Shown piece by piece: positions 21,892 to 33,760 of a stretch of DNA of 64,000 nucleotides. The notes beneath the pieces were generated by a model. It ran no database searches. It was not told the origin of the DNA and was given only the letters and a program-made list of their open reading frames with translations. Numbering within the stretch: position 1 is the stretch's first letter; each line of letters opens with the position of its first letter. Both the position numbers and the translations under genes were made by a program. The stretch is from Avena insularis (lineage: Eukaryota; Streptophyta; Magnoliopsida; Poales; Poaceae), in NCBI GenBank assembly GCA_023614405.1, contig CM042697.1, positions 159,006,149-159,070,148 on the forward strand, given 5' to 3'.

Positions 21892-24814
21892 CTAGGAAAA
21901 AGAGAACAACACAAGAAGAGGCGGGTGTTCGGAACGAAGGTGACCCTTGCGTTCCCAAGATGATGTCGAACGGAATGGTGCGACCACTACACCTTGCAAA
22001 ACTTGCTAGACTTGTTGTGAGTCTTGCATTTTGCTAGAGACACAAAGGTTTGGATGGATTGAAGGATAAAAGAATAGAACCACTTGTGAAAGAGAGGAGA
22101 AGATGATGTATCATGGATCAAGATAGACACACCGTTAAGATTGAAGATTTTCTGATACTAGAGAGGATGGATCTTTATCTCGCCGGAAGAGAAGAGCTAG
22201 ATTGGAGAGGTTTGAACCACTATGACAATAGCATCGTATCCTCTCTCGGATTTGAGAAAAGAGGTACGGAAACAATATTGCCTTCAAACAATAGAGTCCC
22301 TTGATATCAACAGGAAGATTTAGCTAGACATCGTCGGATTAGATTCTTGTTGCGCCGGTAAGAACTAAGGATCACGCAATTGAGGTGCGAGGATATAACT
22401 TCCAGAGACGGATGTGTAGCCAGATCATGGTGGAATCCTGAAAAGCAAAGATTATGGAGGATCTGGAGCTTATGGTAGAGATACTTATTGCTTTCTTTAG
22501 CCTTGAGGCTAACGCAATAGATTGCGGTTGAGGGCATAAACCATAATTGGCTTTACCACAGAAAAAGAATTGATGAAACAAAGAGAGATATTTTCCTTTC
22601 ATCTTGTTTGGGGATGTAGGGCACCGGTAGAATGACGAGGATAGAAAAGAGTTTGCGTTTGTTTCCACCAGATAATTGAAGATTTGCTCCGTGTAGGAAA
22701 AGACGAGATCACCAACAAGAGATTATTGATTACTTTCTTTGAGAGAGCACTCCGGAAAAACAAGGACGGAAGTAAAAGTATCGAGGGATAAAGGCCACTT
22801 CTAACTTCCGTGGAATGGGTGGAATCACATTAATTCACCAATTCAATGTACAAGAGCGAATGATAAGAGTAGTGGTATGGTAGCTACTCCATCCCGCACT
22901 CAAAGCATTACTCCGCACATGAATAGGAAAACCATGCATCCCAACTACCGAAACAGACTGAAGGTATTGATAAGAAGATCTCATGGAACTCCGTTAGAAA
23001 ACAAGGATAGATGCAAACGATTCACCGGATCCAAGATAGATAAAGATGATGATGTTGTCGTCATGTTCAAGTACCAAGCCACGGAAAGATATGAAGGAAG
23101 ATTACGGAGAACAACTGCAAGATTCAACAGCTCTGATAAAAGATAGCACCAACTTGAACAGAAGGAACACAAGATCTGGAAGGTCTTCATGGCCTCCGGT
23201 GGATTGAGCATAGATGATAGAGCGAGAGAGTTTCAAGAGATTACTTAACGAGGTAGAGGTGAAAGAACTCCATGTTCTTCTTGAAATGATTGAGAAAGCT
23301 TTAGCAGTCTTGAGGAAATCTTCGGCGGATCGACGATGATAACTTGCCAACAAGGAACAACTCCAGGTTGTTTGAAGATGGGGGATGGAATTAACAATGG
23401 ACTCGCTAATTCCAGAATTGAAGCAATGTATTTAGCAGAAGGACGTGGTCGAGATAGGTGACTTCAAGAAGCCAGAATTCTCACTTGAGACTTTGCACAC
23501 AGGCAGTGCTCACGAAGCTTGAGAGAAAAAGACACAGATGATCTTCCATGTCCTTCCCTTGATATGGAATAGGTAAGCATATTAACAACATATACCACCA
23601 TGGATTAACAAGATATTCCCGGAATATCAAGTTCAAGAGGCGGAAGAAACGAACAAATGCTCGAAACACTTTCTGAGCTCAACGCTCTTTGAAAGATCAA
23701 CATTAAGAGCACGGGTTCGTGTTGAAGAAGATACCTTGGCAGAGAATAGATTATCTGGTCCTTGGAAGAAGAAGAGATGTCACCGGTTCACATTGTCGAT
23801 CGGAACACGGTTACAAAGATAAAGAGATCTTGGGTAAGAACCGATGATATAGCTTTGCTTATGGTATGAGCTATCGAGACGAAAAGATGTGCGATATGGA
23901 GTTCAAAAGATGTGCATGATAAATGATGTTAGACCACCGTAGTGCCTTGGGAAACTCCGATTTCCAAGATGCTTGAATAAGCATAGATAGGATCACGGTG
24001 TACCCAAAATCACAGGAGTATCTTTGGCAATCCGGAGTGGTAGCATTTTCCATATTCCAATCGACACTATCATGAGTGGAATATAGCTATGCCGAGAACC
24101 AAATTACAATCACCAGCATCGGATCGACACATGTTATGTAATTAGCCCAAGAGAAAAGGAGATGAAAAGAAACTCCAAGATTAAGCGCCGGTGATAAAAG
24201 AATGAGTTAGCATGGACATGCTGATAAAAGAGAGATAGATAATGTTTCACACACGACTGAAAAGGAGTGTGGAAACACAGATGGATCAAAGAAAAAATTT
24301 CCGCAATTCGGCATTAAAATACCGATAGATGCGCAAAATCAGATAACGAATCAAGATTAGTGACTCTACCTCTCTACCTGATAAGTGATTCTGCACAGAA
24401 AGCGGAGTTGCTAGAAGGAAGGACACCCTTAAGAAGATGGCACCGGTTAACAAGGAGCCAGATAGATCGCGACGGTTTGCAAAAGCCTGTCAGTATGGAA
24501 TGTACCAACAGTTGATAACCAAAAGGCAGATAAAGATAACATGTTGGATGCAATAGATAGACAAGGAATTACACACACACACACACACTTTCTGTGGTAC
24601 TACGGAAACCCAGAACACGTGAATCCTAGTTTGAATTTTAAGAAGAGGATTGAAAACGTTGCACTTCCTTACCAGAAAAGGATGGGTGGTTGGGTAAGAA
24701 GAAAAGTGGAAGCAGTCTTACTCTCGCGTTTTGTTTTTCCCTAGTATACATAACTACCAAAATATTTGCTAGACAGACAACGGCCATTTGGCTGAGACCC
24801 TGAAGGGCGGGATG
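21892..24814. other. Non-coding core of the LARD
   Basis: No ORF longer than about 100 codons and no retrotransposon motif appears on either strand. The sequence is A/G-rich on the + strand (C/T-rich on the transcribed - strand) and carries an (AC)n run at 24571-24588. In LARDs generally, a conserved, potentially structured RNA core has been proposed; I cannot fold it here. Confidence 0.75.
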
Positions 24815-24826
24815 GCTCTGATACCA
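24815..24826 (-). other. Primer binding site of the LARD, tRNA-iMet type
   Basis: On the - strand TGGTATCAGAGC, complementary to the 3' end of plant initiator tRNA-Met, follows the 5' LTR after 2 nt. The downstream context (CATCC) is the same as in the chromovirus primer site at 36151-36140. Confidence 0.92.
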
Positions 24827-24828
24827 AT

Positions 24829-27800
24829 TGTAACTACCTCGGTGAATTACGCTCCTAGTACAAGCCCGGATGATCAGAAATGGTTGAAATAGTACGGTGG
24901 GGCCCAAATGCCACTCACAGGTAGACCTTTCGGCCGTCCCAACCATTTCCAAACATCGGGACAAGAACGGGCGGCGTAATCGGCAGGCGAAGGGATCAAC
25001 TACATACACAAATGAGTATGTATGCAAGCCACCATACAATAGTACATCAGAGCCATTCCATCTAAAAGAAAGGAAATATAGCAACGCCATACGGCAAGAT
25101 CCAAATATCCTAGATAGATATAATAGTGTAGGATATCTCCTCATACATCAATCAACAGAGTATCAAGCGGAAGCGGAAGACAGAATCCGAGTACGGATAA
25201 GAAGCAAATCGGCATAAGATGCCCCATAAATAAGCACATCCATACAGATCTCACGGATCTCCGTTCGGAATCTCTACACCGAATGATCGTTGCCCACATC
25301 GTCCGTCTCTTCCACCCGATCCGTCTTGCGAGTGTACCTGTTCATCTGAACCAATAATTTATCGTGTGAGACCCTAGGGGTACTCAGCAAGTCTTTATGC
25401 CTCTAAAGGGGACACAACCTGGGGTGACACAATTGCAGCAAAAGATAAACCCTAGCAATTCTATAGATACTCGCTAACCATCCGCCTAACCAGAGATAGA
25501 CGGATGTCCGTGAATTAATAACAACAGTTATAATGGTAATCTCAACAAATCCATCCTCCTCCTCGCTTACCGACGAGGAAGCGGACGAACAACCCCCCAT
25601 CCATTGGCAGTTTTATTATCCATTCCGTGAGTGTTGCACTATTTACTAGTCAGGTACCTAGTCTAGTCAAATTAAAAAACGGTACTTTAGTTTTGCTTGT
25701 CTATGATCGAGAAACTGTGCTCCAAGTCGTCCATAACCGCGGACACGGCTTTCAGAAAGTTTTACCTAGGGTGCACAAATAACAACACACACGATATGCC
25801 TCGAAAAACCAAATCAAAACCCAACGAGGCGATCCACGACAAAGCGATCACAGGATTCAGAAATATTTCAGGGGCCACCCATTAAGCTACCAGCGACGGC
25901 TGGCGGCTACAAGACGGACTCAAGGTTTGGGTGGACGGTAAACGATCGGGAACCCGAAAGTGTGGTGGGCTTGTCGATACATGAAATCGTGTCCCTGCCC
26001 TAAACAGTAAAGGTGCTTACCTCGCACAATTTAAATAAAGCGAAAGCATGGCATAAGTGCAGGATAGTAAATAAAACCTCAAACTAGTTTGTGGCCCCAA
26101 GAAATAAGAATGAATCAAGCTCTCAGGGGGGGTTTCATAAGCCTCCGGATGTGGATAGCGAATATTCAAGGAACAGGAATCAAGTACTGGGTCTCACGGG
26201 ACACAAGTGAGCCTAAAACCAAATAGCAAATATGGCTCACCGTGCCACTTTCATTAGTTATCCCATTACTACTCAGATTAAGTTGTATAGGTACCTCGTT
26301 ATCCATCGACACCCACATACCCTACACATGTTGTTTCACGACTCGCATGGCTCAAACAACTCCTGTAGTAATGGCTCATGGGATGGAGGAACAAGCTTGA
26401 TTGGGGTTTAAAAGTAAAGGCTATGCAATACTTGGGATTCAATTTAATGCAATGCGACTCAATGATGCAAGAATAAGAAAGAGGCAATAGGTACTATATG
26501 TATGCAAGCATGTGGTAGTGCTTGCTGGCAGCTCGATTGAAGCAAGGAATGGATCAGGTAGTGCTCACGGTTCTCTTGATATATCCCCGCTCAGCCTATT
26601 CAAGAAGAACCAAACAAACAAGGCCAACATAAATAAAGTGCGCAAGCATATGAATAAATGCGACAAGCAAACAATCATGCCATGATGAATGATGCACAAT
26701 TTGCATGGCAATAAAGTAGCATGGCATGGGTGCGGTGTGGAATACAACAATAAAGCATTTTATTTAGTTTTGGCCCCATTTTATTCTCATATTAGTTGCT
26801 GTATACATTATATTTATATGATGCATGCTTCAAATCAAACCATGGAATGCATAAACAGAAAGGTCTCGTCGAGCTAATCATTTTAGACATATCATTTATT
26901 AAATTTGGACTTATAAAACAAAAGTTATTAACTTATTAAAGAAAAGGGGCATTTATTGTAATTTAAATAAACTTGGAATTTTAAATGTCCAAAATATATT
27001 TTGAATGGCATATTTGAATTCCTCACATTTTTCTGATTTGAAAACATATATTATTTGTATTAATTGGATTTGTATATTAAAAGTTATTTAAAAACAGAAT
27101 GCAATTTGAATTTGAATTAAGTTTGAAAAGATTTGAATTAAAACAGAATCAGATAAATATTTTTGTTACTCAGGATTAGCCAGACACAGACGCTGACGGG
27201 TGGGCCTCTCTGCTGACTGGGACTCCACAGCGCGCAGAAACATTTTACACCGCGGGCTACGCTAGACCTAGGGAATGACAGGTGGGGCCAGAGGCTTCGC
27301 GGGTCCACATGACAGAGGGTGAGCGCGGGGCTGCCACGCGGCACGGTGGGGGACTGCGGGTTGATGGAACGAAAAGCCAGGGTGCTATTTGTAAAAGCAG
27401 TGCAGAGGCGGACATGTGGGGCCGATGGAGCGCGGGTTCCCGAGTCAAAAGCGGGGGGGTTATGGGTAAAGACCACGCTGCCTGCTGTGGATCTTCCACC
27501 ATGACAGATCGGTCTGTGCGCGCAGCGGGGCTCGATCCCATGACCTAGGGCTCGGGCGAGCGGTGGCCAGGGGCTGTGCGGGTAGCTGTGGGGAGGTGGG
27601 CGAGGACTAGATGGGCTTCTGGCGGCGCTATGGCGAGGAGAGACGTATGCGACGCCGGTGCACAGAGACCGTTCGCCGGATGGTCCGGCGCGACCAGGGC
27701 AAGGCAGCGACTACGAGGATGTCTGGGGGGGGGTGGTTAGCTCACCGGGAGTTGATTGACGTGGTCGGATCGGCCTGGGGCATAGGGAGACGGCGATGAC

Positions 27801-29444
27801 GCAGACGGGCCGGAGCTAGGGTTTCGGCTCGGGCGGCGCTTGTACGGGCGGCTCCGGTCCTTCTCCTCCGCTTCTGCGTGTACGGGTCGGTGCAGGGGAC
27901 TGGCCTTGGTCTTCCAGGCCACTCCACGGATGCGCGGCTTGACAGGATCAACGGGACGCGGAGCAGGCCGACGGTGGCGGCGTTTGGGGTAGACGGTGGC
28001 GGTGGAAAAAGGAGGGAGAGAGGGGAGGCTATGGGCCGGATCTGGGCGAGCAGAGGAGAGCCGAGGGGGTGGTAGATAGGGACGGAAGAGGGAGGTGGTG
28101 CCGTGGGCGCGGGGTAGATGGGAAAAGGTGGCTCGGTGCCACCTTTCCCTCCTCCTTGCTCACGTGCTCGTGGCCGGGCAGGACCAGGGCAGGGCAGGCT
28201 CGGGTTGAGGGGCCCCTAGGGCAGAGAGAGAGAGCAAGAGAGGGAGAGGGGGTAGCCTCGGGTAGGGCTAGGTTTGGAGCTAGGGTAGTGGCTCGGGTGG
28301 GGTTTGGGGTAGCTAGAGTTGGGGCTTGAGGATAGAGGGAGAGGGTAGCCAGGTGGGGCCAGCTAGGTGAGAGAGAGAGAGAGCCGAGAGAGAGAGAGGG
28401 GAAGGGTAGGTTTAGGGTTTAGCTTAGAGCTAGGTTTAGAGGGGATGGTAGATAGATGAGATGGAGAGGTAGGTTTAGGGTTTGAAGAGAGGGAAGAGGT
28501 TAGATGCTAGGGTGTTCTTTTGTCAAGATCAAGCCAAGCACAAACCAAACCCCAACAAGATCAAGACTAGCAAAAGAGAGGAAAAGGGGGATGTGGTTTA
28601 AGCATGATCAACTTAGATCAAGCCAAAGGAAAAGATAGAGATAGGGAGAGGGGAAATGATGACCCACTCAAGATACAAAATAAACCAAATACTAGAAAAG
28701 GTGGCACTTGCATGGCCCATGCAAAATATTTATTACCATGTTGATTCTTGTGAAAACAATAATATTAAACATGGCATTGTTCATTTGCATTTCCAAAGGT
28801 GGAATAAAGCCAAGAAAAAGAAATGAAAGGATGCCCCATGTGGAGTAGTTGGAGATGGCCATGTTTGGGTAAAATTGGGACTTGCTAGTGTGTATATACC
28901 ACTAGATGCTTAATAGTCCCCAAATTATTCCAACATGAGCATAAACCCATAATAATCCATATGGAAGCTAGGAAAAGGGTTCCACTCACAAGGCATGCAA
29001 AGGTGGCCATGTGGCTCTCATATATCAATAATGTGAAAACAACATGATGCCAAGATGAGAGCATGTGGAATTAGAATTGGATCCATCCCAACCCACATGA
29101 GCTAGAGGTAAAACCAATAAGTGCCAAGCTCATATTTAGTTGGATGGTGGAATTATAAGGTGGTGAAAGAAAGGTGGTGGAGTGGAATAAAAGATATGCC
29201 CCCAACTCAACTTGGGCATGAAGCAATATATCAAGAACCAAATACAATATCAAGAGGCAAATACAATTTACAATGCATATGAGATAAGAACCAAAACAAA
29301 GAGGGTTTTGTATGATGCTCAAATGCAAGGTGGCATGATGACATGGGCATGATATAATGATGATGCAACAATTATATATTTGAAGTAGCCATTATATTAC
29401 TAGACCAAGTAGCATTACAATTGTTAGACAATGGGGATGCTATA
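24829..29444 (-). repeat. 5' LTR of the LARD-like element
   Basis: 4616 bp. On the + strand it begins TGTAACTACC and ends GGGGATGCTATA, where the other copy ends GCTACA, so one terminal base has mutated. A GC-rich block lies at about 27170-28330. Confidence 0.92.
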
Positions 29445-29449
29445 GTTAA

Positions 29450-30127
29450 GCTTTATCTTGTATTTTCGCAAGTTGGCGAACGTTTCTGCCAGGTCGGCTA
29501 GTAGGTCTCCCTGGCGAGCGGACTTTACGACCACGTCGTCGATATAGACGTGGATGTTGCGGCCAATTTGGCTCGCAAGGCATTCCTGCATGCATCGCTG
29601 GTAGGTCGCCCCGGCGTTCTTGAGGCCGAAGGTCATGGCGGTGTAGCAAAAAGCTCTGAATGGCGTGATGAACACCGTCTTCTCCTCGTCCTCGACAGCC
29701 ATTTTGATCTGGTTGTAACCAGAGTAGGCGTCGAGGAAACATAGCGACTCCGAGCCCGCGGTGGATCGATTATTTGGTCGATCCGCGGGAGGACGAACTG
29801 CTCCTTCGGGCAGGCGCTGTTCAAGTTTGTGTAGTCGATACACATCCTCCAGGTCCCGTTCTTTTTCTCGACTAGGACTGGGTTTGCCAGCCACTTGGAG
29901 TACTTGATTGGCCGGATGAAGCCTGCAGCGAGTAGACGCTGCACCTCCTCGGCGATGGCTTGGCGACGCTCTTCATTGAAGGGCCGCAGCGATTATTTGA
30001 CGGGTCGCACTTTGGGGTCAGCGTTTAGCTTGTGCTCAGCGAGTTCCCTAGGGACACCAGGCATGTCAGAGGGCTTCCATGCGAAGATGTCCCTGTTCTC
30101 ACGGAGGAACTCGATGAGCGCGCCTTC
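29450..30127 (-). pseudogene. pol: Reverse transcriptase N-terminal and catalytic part of the Tat element
   Basis: Two - strand frames cover the RT fingers and palm. The upstream frame (from about 29944) has EEVQRLLAAGFIRPIKYSKW and ANPVLVEKKNGTWRMCIDYT. After a frameshift near 29770, the next frame has the first catalytic Asp in SLCFLDAYSGYNQIKM, then YTAMTFGLKNAGATYQRCM, and the active site HVYIDDVVVKS. It stops at KYKIKLN, where the LARD is inserted; the rest is at 17261. A stop at about 30000-30002 lies in the protease-RT linker. Confidence 0.9.
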
Positions 30128-30738
30128 CTAGGCTGGGCTCATGCTCGTCCTGATCGTCACCGTCTGGCTAGAGTCGCCTGGGACCAGCTCGACGGTGCGA
30201 GTGTGCGTCGTTGCCTCGAAGGTTGAGGTGTTTGCGCCCTCCGATTTGGGCTTCTTGAGTATGGTGGGGTCATCGTTGTTGACCCCGCTCGCGTACTTGG
30301 CGAGCTCGTCGGCGTGGTTGGTTTCTGCCGCGATGACGGCGTCGGCGAGTTCTGCACCTTTGGCCTCGCACTCGGCGGCCATGTCTGGGTCGCCGTTGAT
30401 GGTGATGACGCCGCACGGCCCAGGGAGCTTCATCGCGTTGTACGCGTAATGTGGCGCTGCCATGAACTTGGCGACGCGCGCGCCCAGACGCAGTGGTAGG
30501 GGCTGTCGAAGGGCACCAGCTCGAAGACGATCCGCTCGGTGCGGAAGTTTGCTGGTGTGCCAAAGGTGACTGGCAGCGTGACCTTGCCGATCGGGTACGC
30601 CTTCCGACCGGGGATGATGCCATGGAACGTGGTGTGGGTTGTCTCGATCATCGACTGCAGAAGCCGCAGCCGCCTGAAGGTGTCCAGGTACAGGATGTTG
30701 ATGGAGCTTCCGCCGTCCATCAATGTCTTGGGGAGCCA
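30128..30738 (-). pseudogene. pol: Aspartic protease region of the Tat element
   Basis: One - strand frame has MDGGSSINILYLDTFRRL, in the position and form of the degenerate retropepsin domain of Tat elements (VDGGSS-type). It continues to VFELVPFDSPYH, then a frameshift near 30490 leads to another frame with KFMAAPHYAYNAMKLPGP and GVITINGDPDMAAECE, a conserved downstream landmark. A TAG at 30128-30130 ends this frame; the same register continues into EFLRENRDIFAWKPSDMPG of the linker. Confidence 0.82.
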
Positions 30739-33212
30739 TTAGTCGCCGACCTTAGGCTTGACCACCAGGGCGACTCGGCCTGGGTACTCGATGCGTGGCG
30801 AGTGGTCCTGGCGGCTCCAGGTGATGGGCTGCTCCGACCAGTTGAGGAACTGGGGAACGTCCACCTGAGCCACCGCGTTGACGGCGACGACGCGGGTGAT
30901 GACCTTCTTATCGCGCTTCGTGTTAAAGCCTATGAAGGTATGGAGCGAGCCGGCCACCTTGCCGAATTTTCCGCCGTTTGGCGGGTCGTTGTCGGGGTCC
31001 TCCCGTGCTCGCCGTGCCTTCTCGATCTCCCTGAGGGTGTGGCAGTCGACGGTTGTGTGCGTTGCGGGCTTCCCTTCCCTACTGTGAAACGCACAAGGTT
31101 GGTTAAGGAGGGCCGCTGGGTCGAACCTTGGCTTGGCCTTGTAGTTGCCGCCGTCGCGGCGGAAGCTTTTGGGCTCGCGTTGTGCGTGCCCGGCGTTGGC
31201 GACGAAGTCGACTCGCCCGTCACTGCGGCGTTTGCCGGTGAGGCGAGTGTTGCTGTAGCGTAGGTCGGACCATCGTCCGCTGTCGTTGCCGCTCGTGCGG
31301 CATTGACCTCCCGACTCGTCGTCGGTTTCCTGGTTTGGATCTTCCTCCGCGTACCGTTTGGCGACCTCGAGGAGGTCCGGTATGTTGTCGAGTGTGCGAG
31401 AGTGTCGCTTGAGCTTGGCGACCAAAGGCTCGTAGCGGCACGAGGTCTTGAAGCAATGGATCACGGTGTCCGGGTGGATGCCGACCGCGTTGTACCAGAG
31501 TTCTTGCCATCGCTGCACCCAGTTGCGGGTCGACTCGCGAGGTCCCTGGACGCATCGCTCCAGGTCCTCGATGGTGGTGGCACGGGTGTAGGAGCACTCG
31601 AAGTGCCTGACGAAGGCGTCGCGCATCTCCTCCCAGGAGTCGATACTATCCTGGGGGAGGGTGTTGATCCATTGCCTGCACGTCCCCTCCATCATCAGGG
31701 GGAGGTAATGGGCAGCTAGCAGGTCGGTGTGGCCTGCGATCCCCATCACCATGAGGTATGTATCGAGCCAGACGGCGGGGTCGTACGAGGGGTCGTACTT
31801 TTCTATCTCCTTCGGCGCCTTGAAGTTTGGTGGGTACTTCTCGCCTCGGATCATCGGTCCGAAGCACTTGGGGCCGAGTCGACTTAGCGACCCCATTGGC
31901 TCGCCATCGCGGCGATTGGTTAGGGTGTGTCACAGGTCGTCGGGCTGGCGTGCGTGCCAGCTTTGGTTGTTGATGATGTGGGTGCAGGCGTCGATGGGTT
32001 GACTGTTGGCGGCGGCACGGTTGGTCGTTGGTGGAGAGTGCCGCGTTCGCGGGTCGGTGTTGGAGCTGCAGTGGCTCTGGTGGCGGGCAGTTGAGAGTGT
32101 TTGCCGCCATTGGGCGGCCGCTCGAGGCCGCTCTGCTTCCCGAAGAACGCGAGTACACTCGACCCTGCGAGTCGGCGCCTGCGTTTTGCTGCTCGACGAC
32201 CTTTGCGAGCAGGGCCCTGACGTACTGGATCTGTAGGGCGCCGTCGCCGGTGGCCGTGATGTTGTCGGATGCTGCTCGTCCCGCCACGAGGTTATCCATC
32301 GGGGTGGAGAACAGTGGGAGGCCGTTTGCGCCTCGCTCCCGTGAGGATACCACTATCCGCGGCTGGTCCCTGGGGGTGTGCGGTTGGGTGGAGGTGGGGC
32401 GCCCATCGCCGTCGACCCTGGCGGGGGCCGGGCGCTTCCTCCTGGTGGCGTGTTCTCGCAGATAGCGCGCTCGGCCACGCGGGCCGGGTCGTTTTCATCG
32501 TCGAAGTTCAGGGCGCGCCCCTGGATGGTGGGGTTCAGGCGCGACCTGATTCGCTGCTGGTGGTAGCGCGACAGCTCCTGCGCCGTCACCTGCTCGAGGC
32601 GGAATTTTTTGCGCTCGGCTTGGTCCTTGCCTCCGCCCGACTTCAAGTGAGTTCTTCGACCTCCATTGCCGTGGCATTAGGAGGGATCGGGGTGGAGAAA
32701 GGATCCTCTGGCGGATCGGTGCCGGTCGCCATGTAGGTCGCGGCGTGACAACCGGTCCTGTCGCGGAGGTCGGCGGAATTTTCCGACCCGGAGTCGAAGT
32801 CGAAGATCCCAAGGATGGAGGGGTCCTCGAAGTCTCCCATGTTGGAGACCTGGGTGATGGAGCCCGCGGGTGAAGCCGCGGTGATGGATCTGGCGAGTGA
32901 CGCCGGGGTCGCCGAGTCGGCGTCATCGTTGAGGGCTGCGTCTTCTGCGGCCGCTGAGTTTTCGGCCACGTTGCTATGGGCCGAGTTGTATTCGGAGGCG
33001 AGGCGATGGATCGTGCGGATCTGGCTCTCAGAGAGACAATCGCGTGGCTGCGACTCGCGGATGCGAGCCGAGTCCTCCGAGACGATGACGTCGGTGAGGC
33101 CGACGAAGAGGCTGATCGTGCCGATCGGCAGGATCACGTTGTGCGTGACGGGTCGCGCCGCCGGGACGTAGCTGCTCGGCAAGATTTGGAGCATCTCGCC
33201 GATCGCTATCAT
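30739..33212 (-). pseudogene. gag: gag of the Tat element
   Basis: The main open part is 31896-30739 (385 codons). It contains the capsid-like region with YDPAVWLDTYLMVMGIAG, LEGTCRQW-like sequence (MMEGTCRQWINTLP), SWEEMRDAFVRHFECSY, and WVQRWQELWYN. Near its end it has a zinc-knuckle-like segment CAFHSREGKPATHTTVDC, then VALVVKPKVGD before a TAA at 30739-30741. Upstream frames (32646-32353 with QVTAQELSRYHQQRIRSRLN, and 33212-32643) belong to the gag N-terminus and are joined by frameshifts. The start is uncertain; an ATG at 33212 (MIAIGEMLQIL) is the first outside the primer site. Gag would form the particle that packages the RNA. Confidence 0.82.
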
Positions 33213-33280
33213 GCGGCCGGTGGCGACCGTCTCGTTGATGGGCAGATTGGATCTCGCCGCAACGCCGGCCGACCGGCAGG

Positions 33281-33297
33281 CCCCACGGTGGGCGCCA
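33281..33297 (-). other. Primer binding site of the Tat element
   Basis: On the - strand TGGCGCCCACCGTGGGG lies beside the 5' LTR, separated by one base. This primer-site type recurs in Tat-lineage elements; I do not assign the tRNA with certainty. Confidence 0.8.
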
Positions 33298-33298
33298 C

Positions 33299-33760
33299 TT
33301 TGGTGGGAATGGTCACGGCAGATGCTGCAATCGGCAGCAGTAGTAGAAACGAGGGCAAGGCGGCCAGCCATCTGCGGTGCGAGATGAGGGCGGAGACACG
33401 AGGTTTTACCCAGGTTCGGCCCCGGAGGTAAAGACCTACTCTGCTAGATTGTATTATGAAGGTGGTACAATGGGCGAGCTCGGCTGGCAGCGAGTCGCTT
33501 GGCGTATGATGGAAGGTATCTCTACCGCCTGCGAGGTTTATATAGGCTCACCTCCCTAGGGTTTATATCTCAACCGATTCAGTTAAGGCTTGATACTCGT
33601 TTGACCTAATCCGTGGGCCTATCTACTTGAGGCCTTGACTTCGATCGCTTGGATCCACACCGGGCCTTGATCCAGTCGCCGTCTTGCAGTCCCACTCGCT
33701 AGTTCCTGGGCCAGTCGGAAAAGTCCTGCTAGGTATACCCCGGTAGGCACATCCCCATCA
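33299..33760 (-). repeat. 5' LTR of the Tat element
   Basis: 462 bp, matching 9618-10104. The boundary follows from the duplication GGTTG at 33761-33765 and alignment to the other LTR. On the - strand a TATATAAA lies at 33537-33544 and is the likely promoter TATA box. The terminal CA seen in the other copy is mutated here. Confidence 0.88.

Larger units (their letters stand above)
17267..29444 (-). mobile_element. LARD-like non-autonomous retrotransposon
   Basis: Two LTRs of about 4.6 kb (17267-21853 and 24829-29444) flank a core of 2975 bp with no recognisable gag, protease, RT or integrase on either strand. A tRNA-iMet primer site (24826-24815) and a polypurine tract (21866-21854) set the - orientation. 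Size, giant LTRs and non-coding core fit the large retrotransposon derivatives described from barley and relatives (Sukkula-type). The 3' signature closely resembles that of the surrounding chromovirus. It interrupts the Tat RT, so it is the youngest layer of this branch. Confidence 0.88.
9618..33760 (-). mobile_element. Tat-lineage Ty3/gypsy element, nested and defective
   Basis: Read on the - strand: 5' LTR (33760-33299), primer site (33297-33281), gag (about 33212-30739), protease (30738 to about 30128), RT (30127 to 29450, then 17261 onward), two RNase H modules and integrase (to 14777), a spacer, an antisense gene, and the 3' LTR (10104-9618). The second RNase H with an intact catalytic set, the short LTRs (462 and 487 bp), the TGGCGCCCACCGTGGGG primer site and the antisense gene downstream of pol all point to the Tat lineage (Grande/cinful/RIRE2 relatives). 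A LARD splits RT at 17267-29444. Many single-base frameshifts are present. Confidence 0.92.

Noticed and set aside
22877..23353. Short ORFs in the LARD core as remnants of gag or pol
   Set aside because: No catalytic or zinc-knuckle motif appears and neighbouring frames give no continuing homology.
27138..28330. Overlapping ORFs in the GC-rich block of the LARD LTR
   Set aside because: They are long because stop codons are rare in GC-rich sequence; frames are not kept between the two LTRs.
32643..33371. ORF starting inside the Tat 5' LTR and running through the primer site
   Set aside because: The start is not plausible for gag; only the part from about 33212 downward is used.
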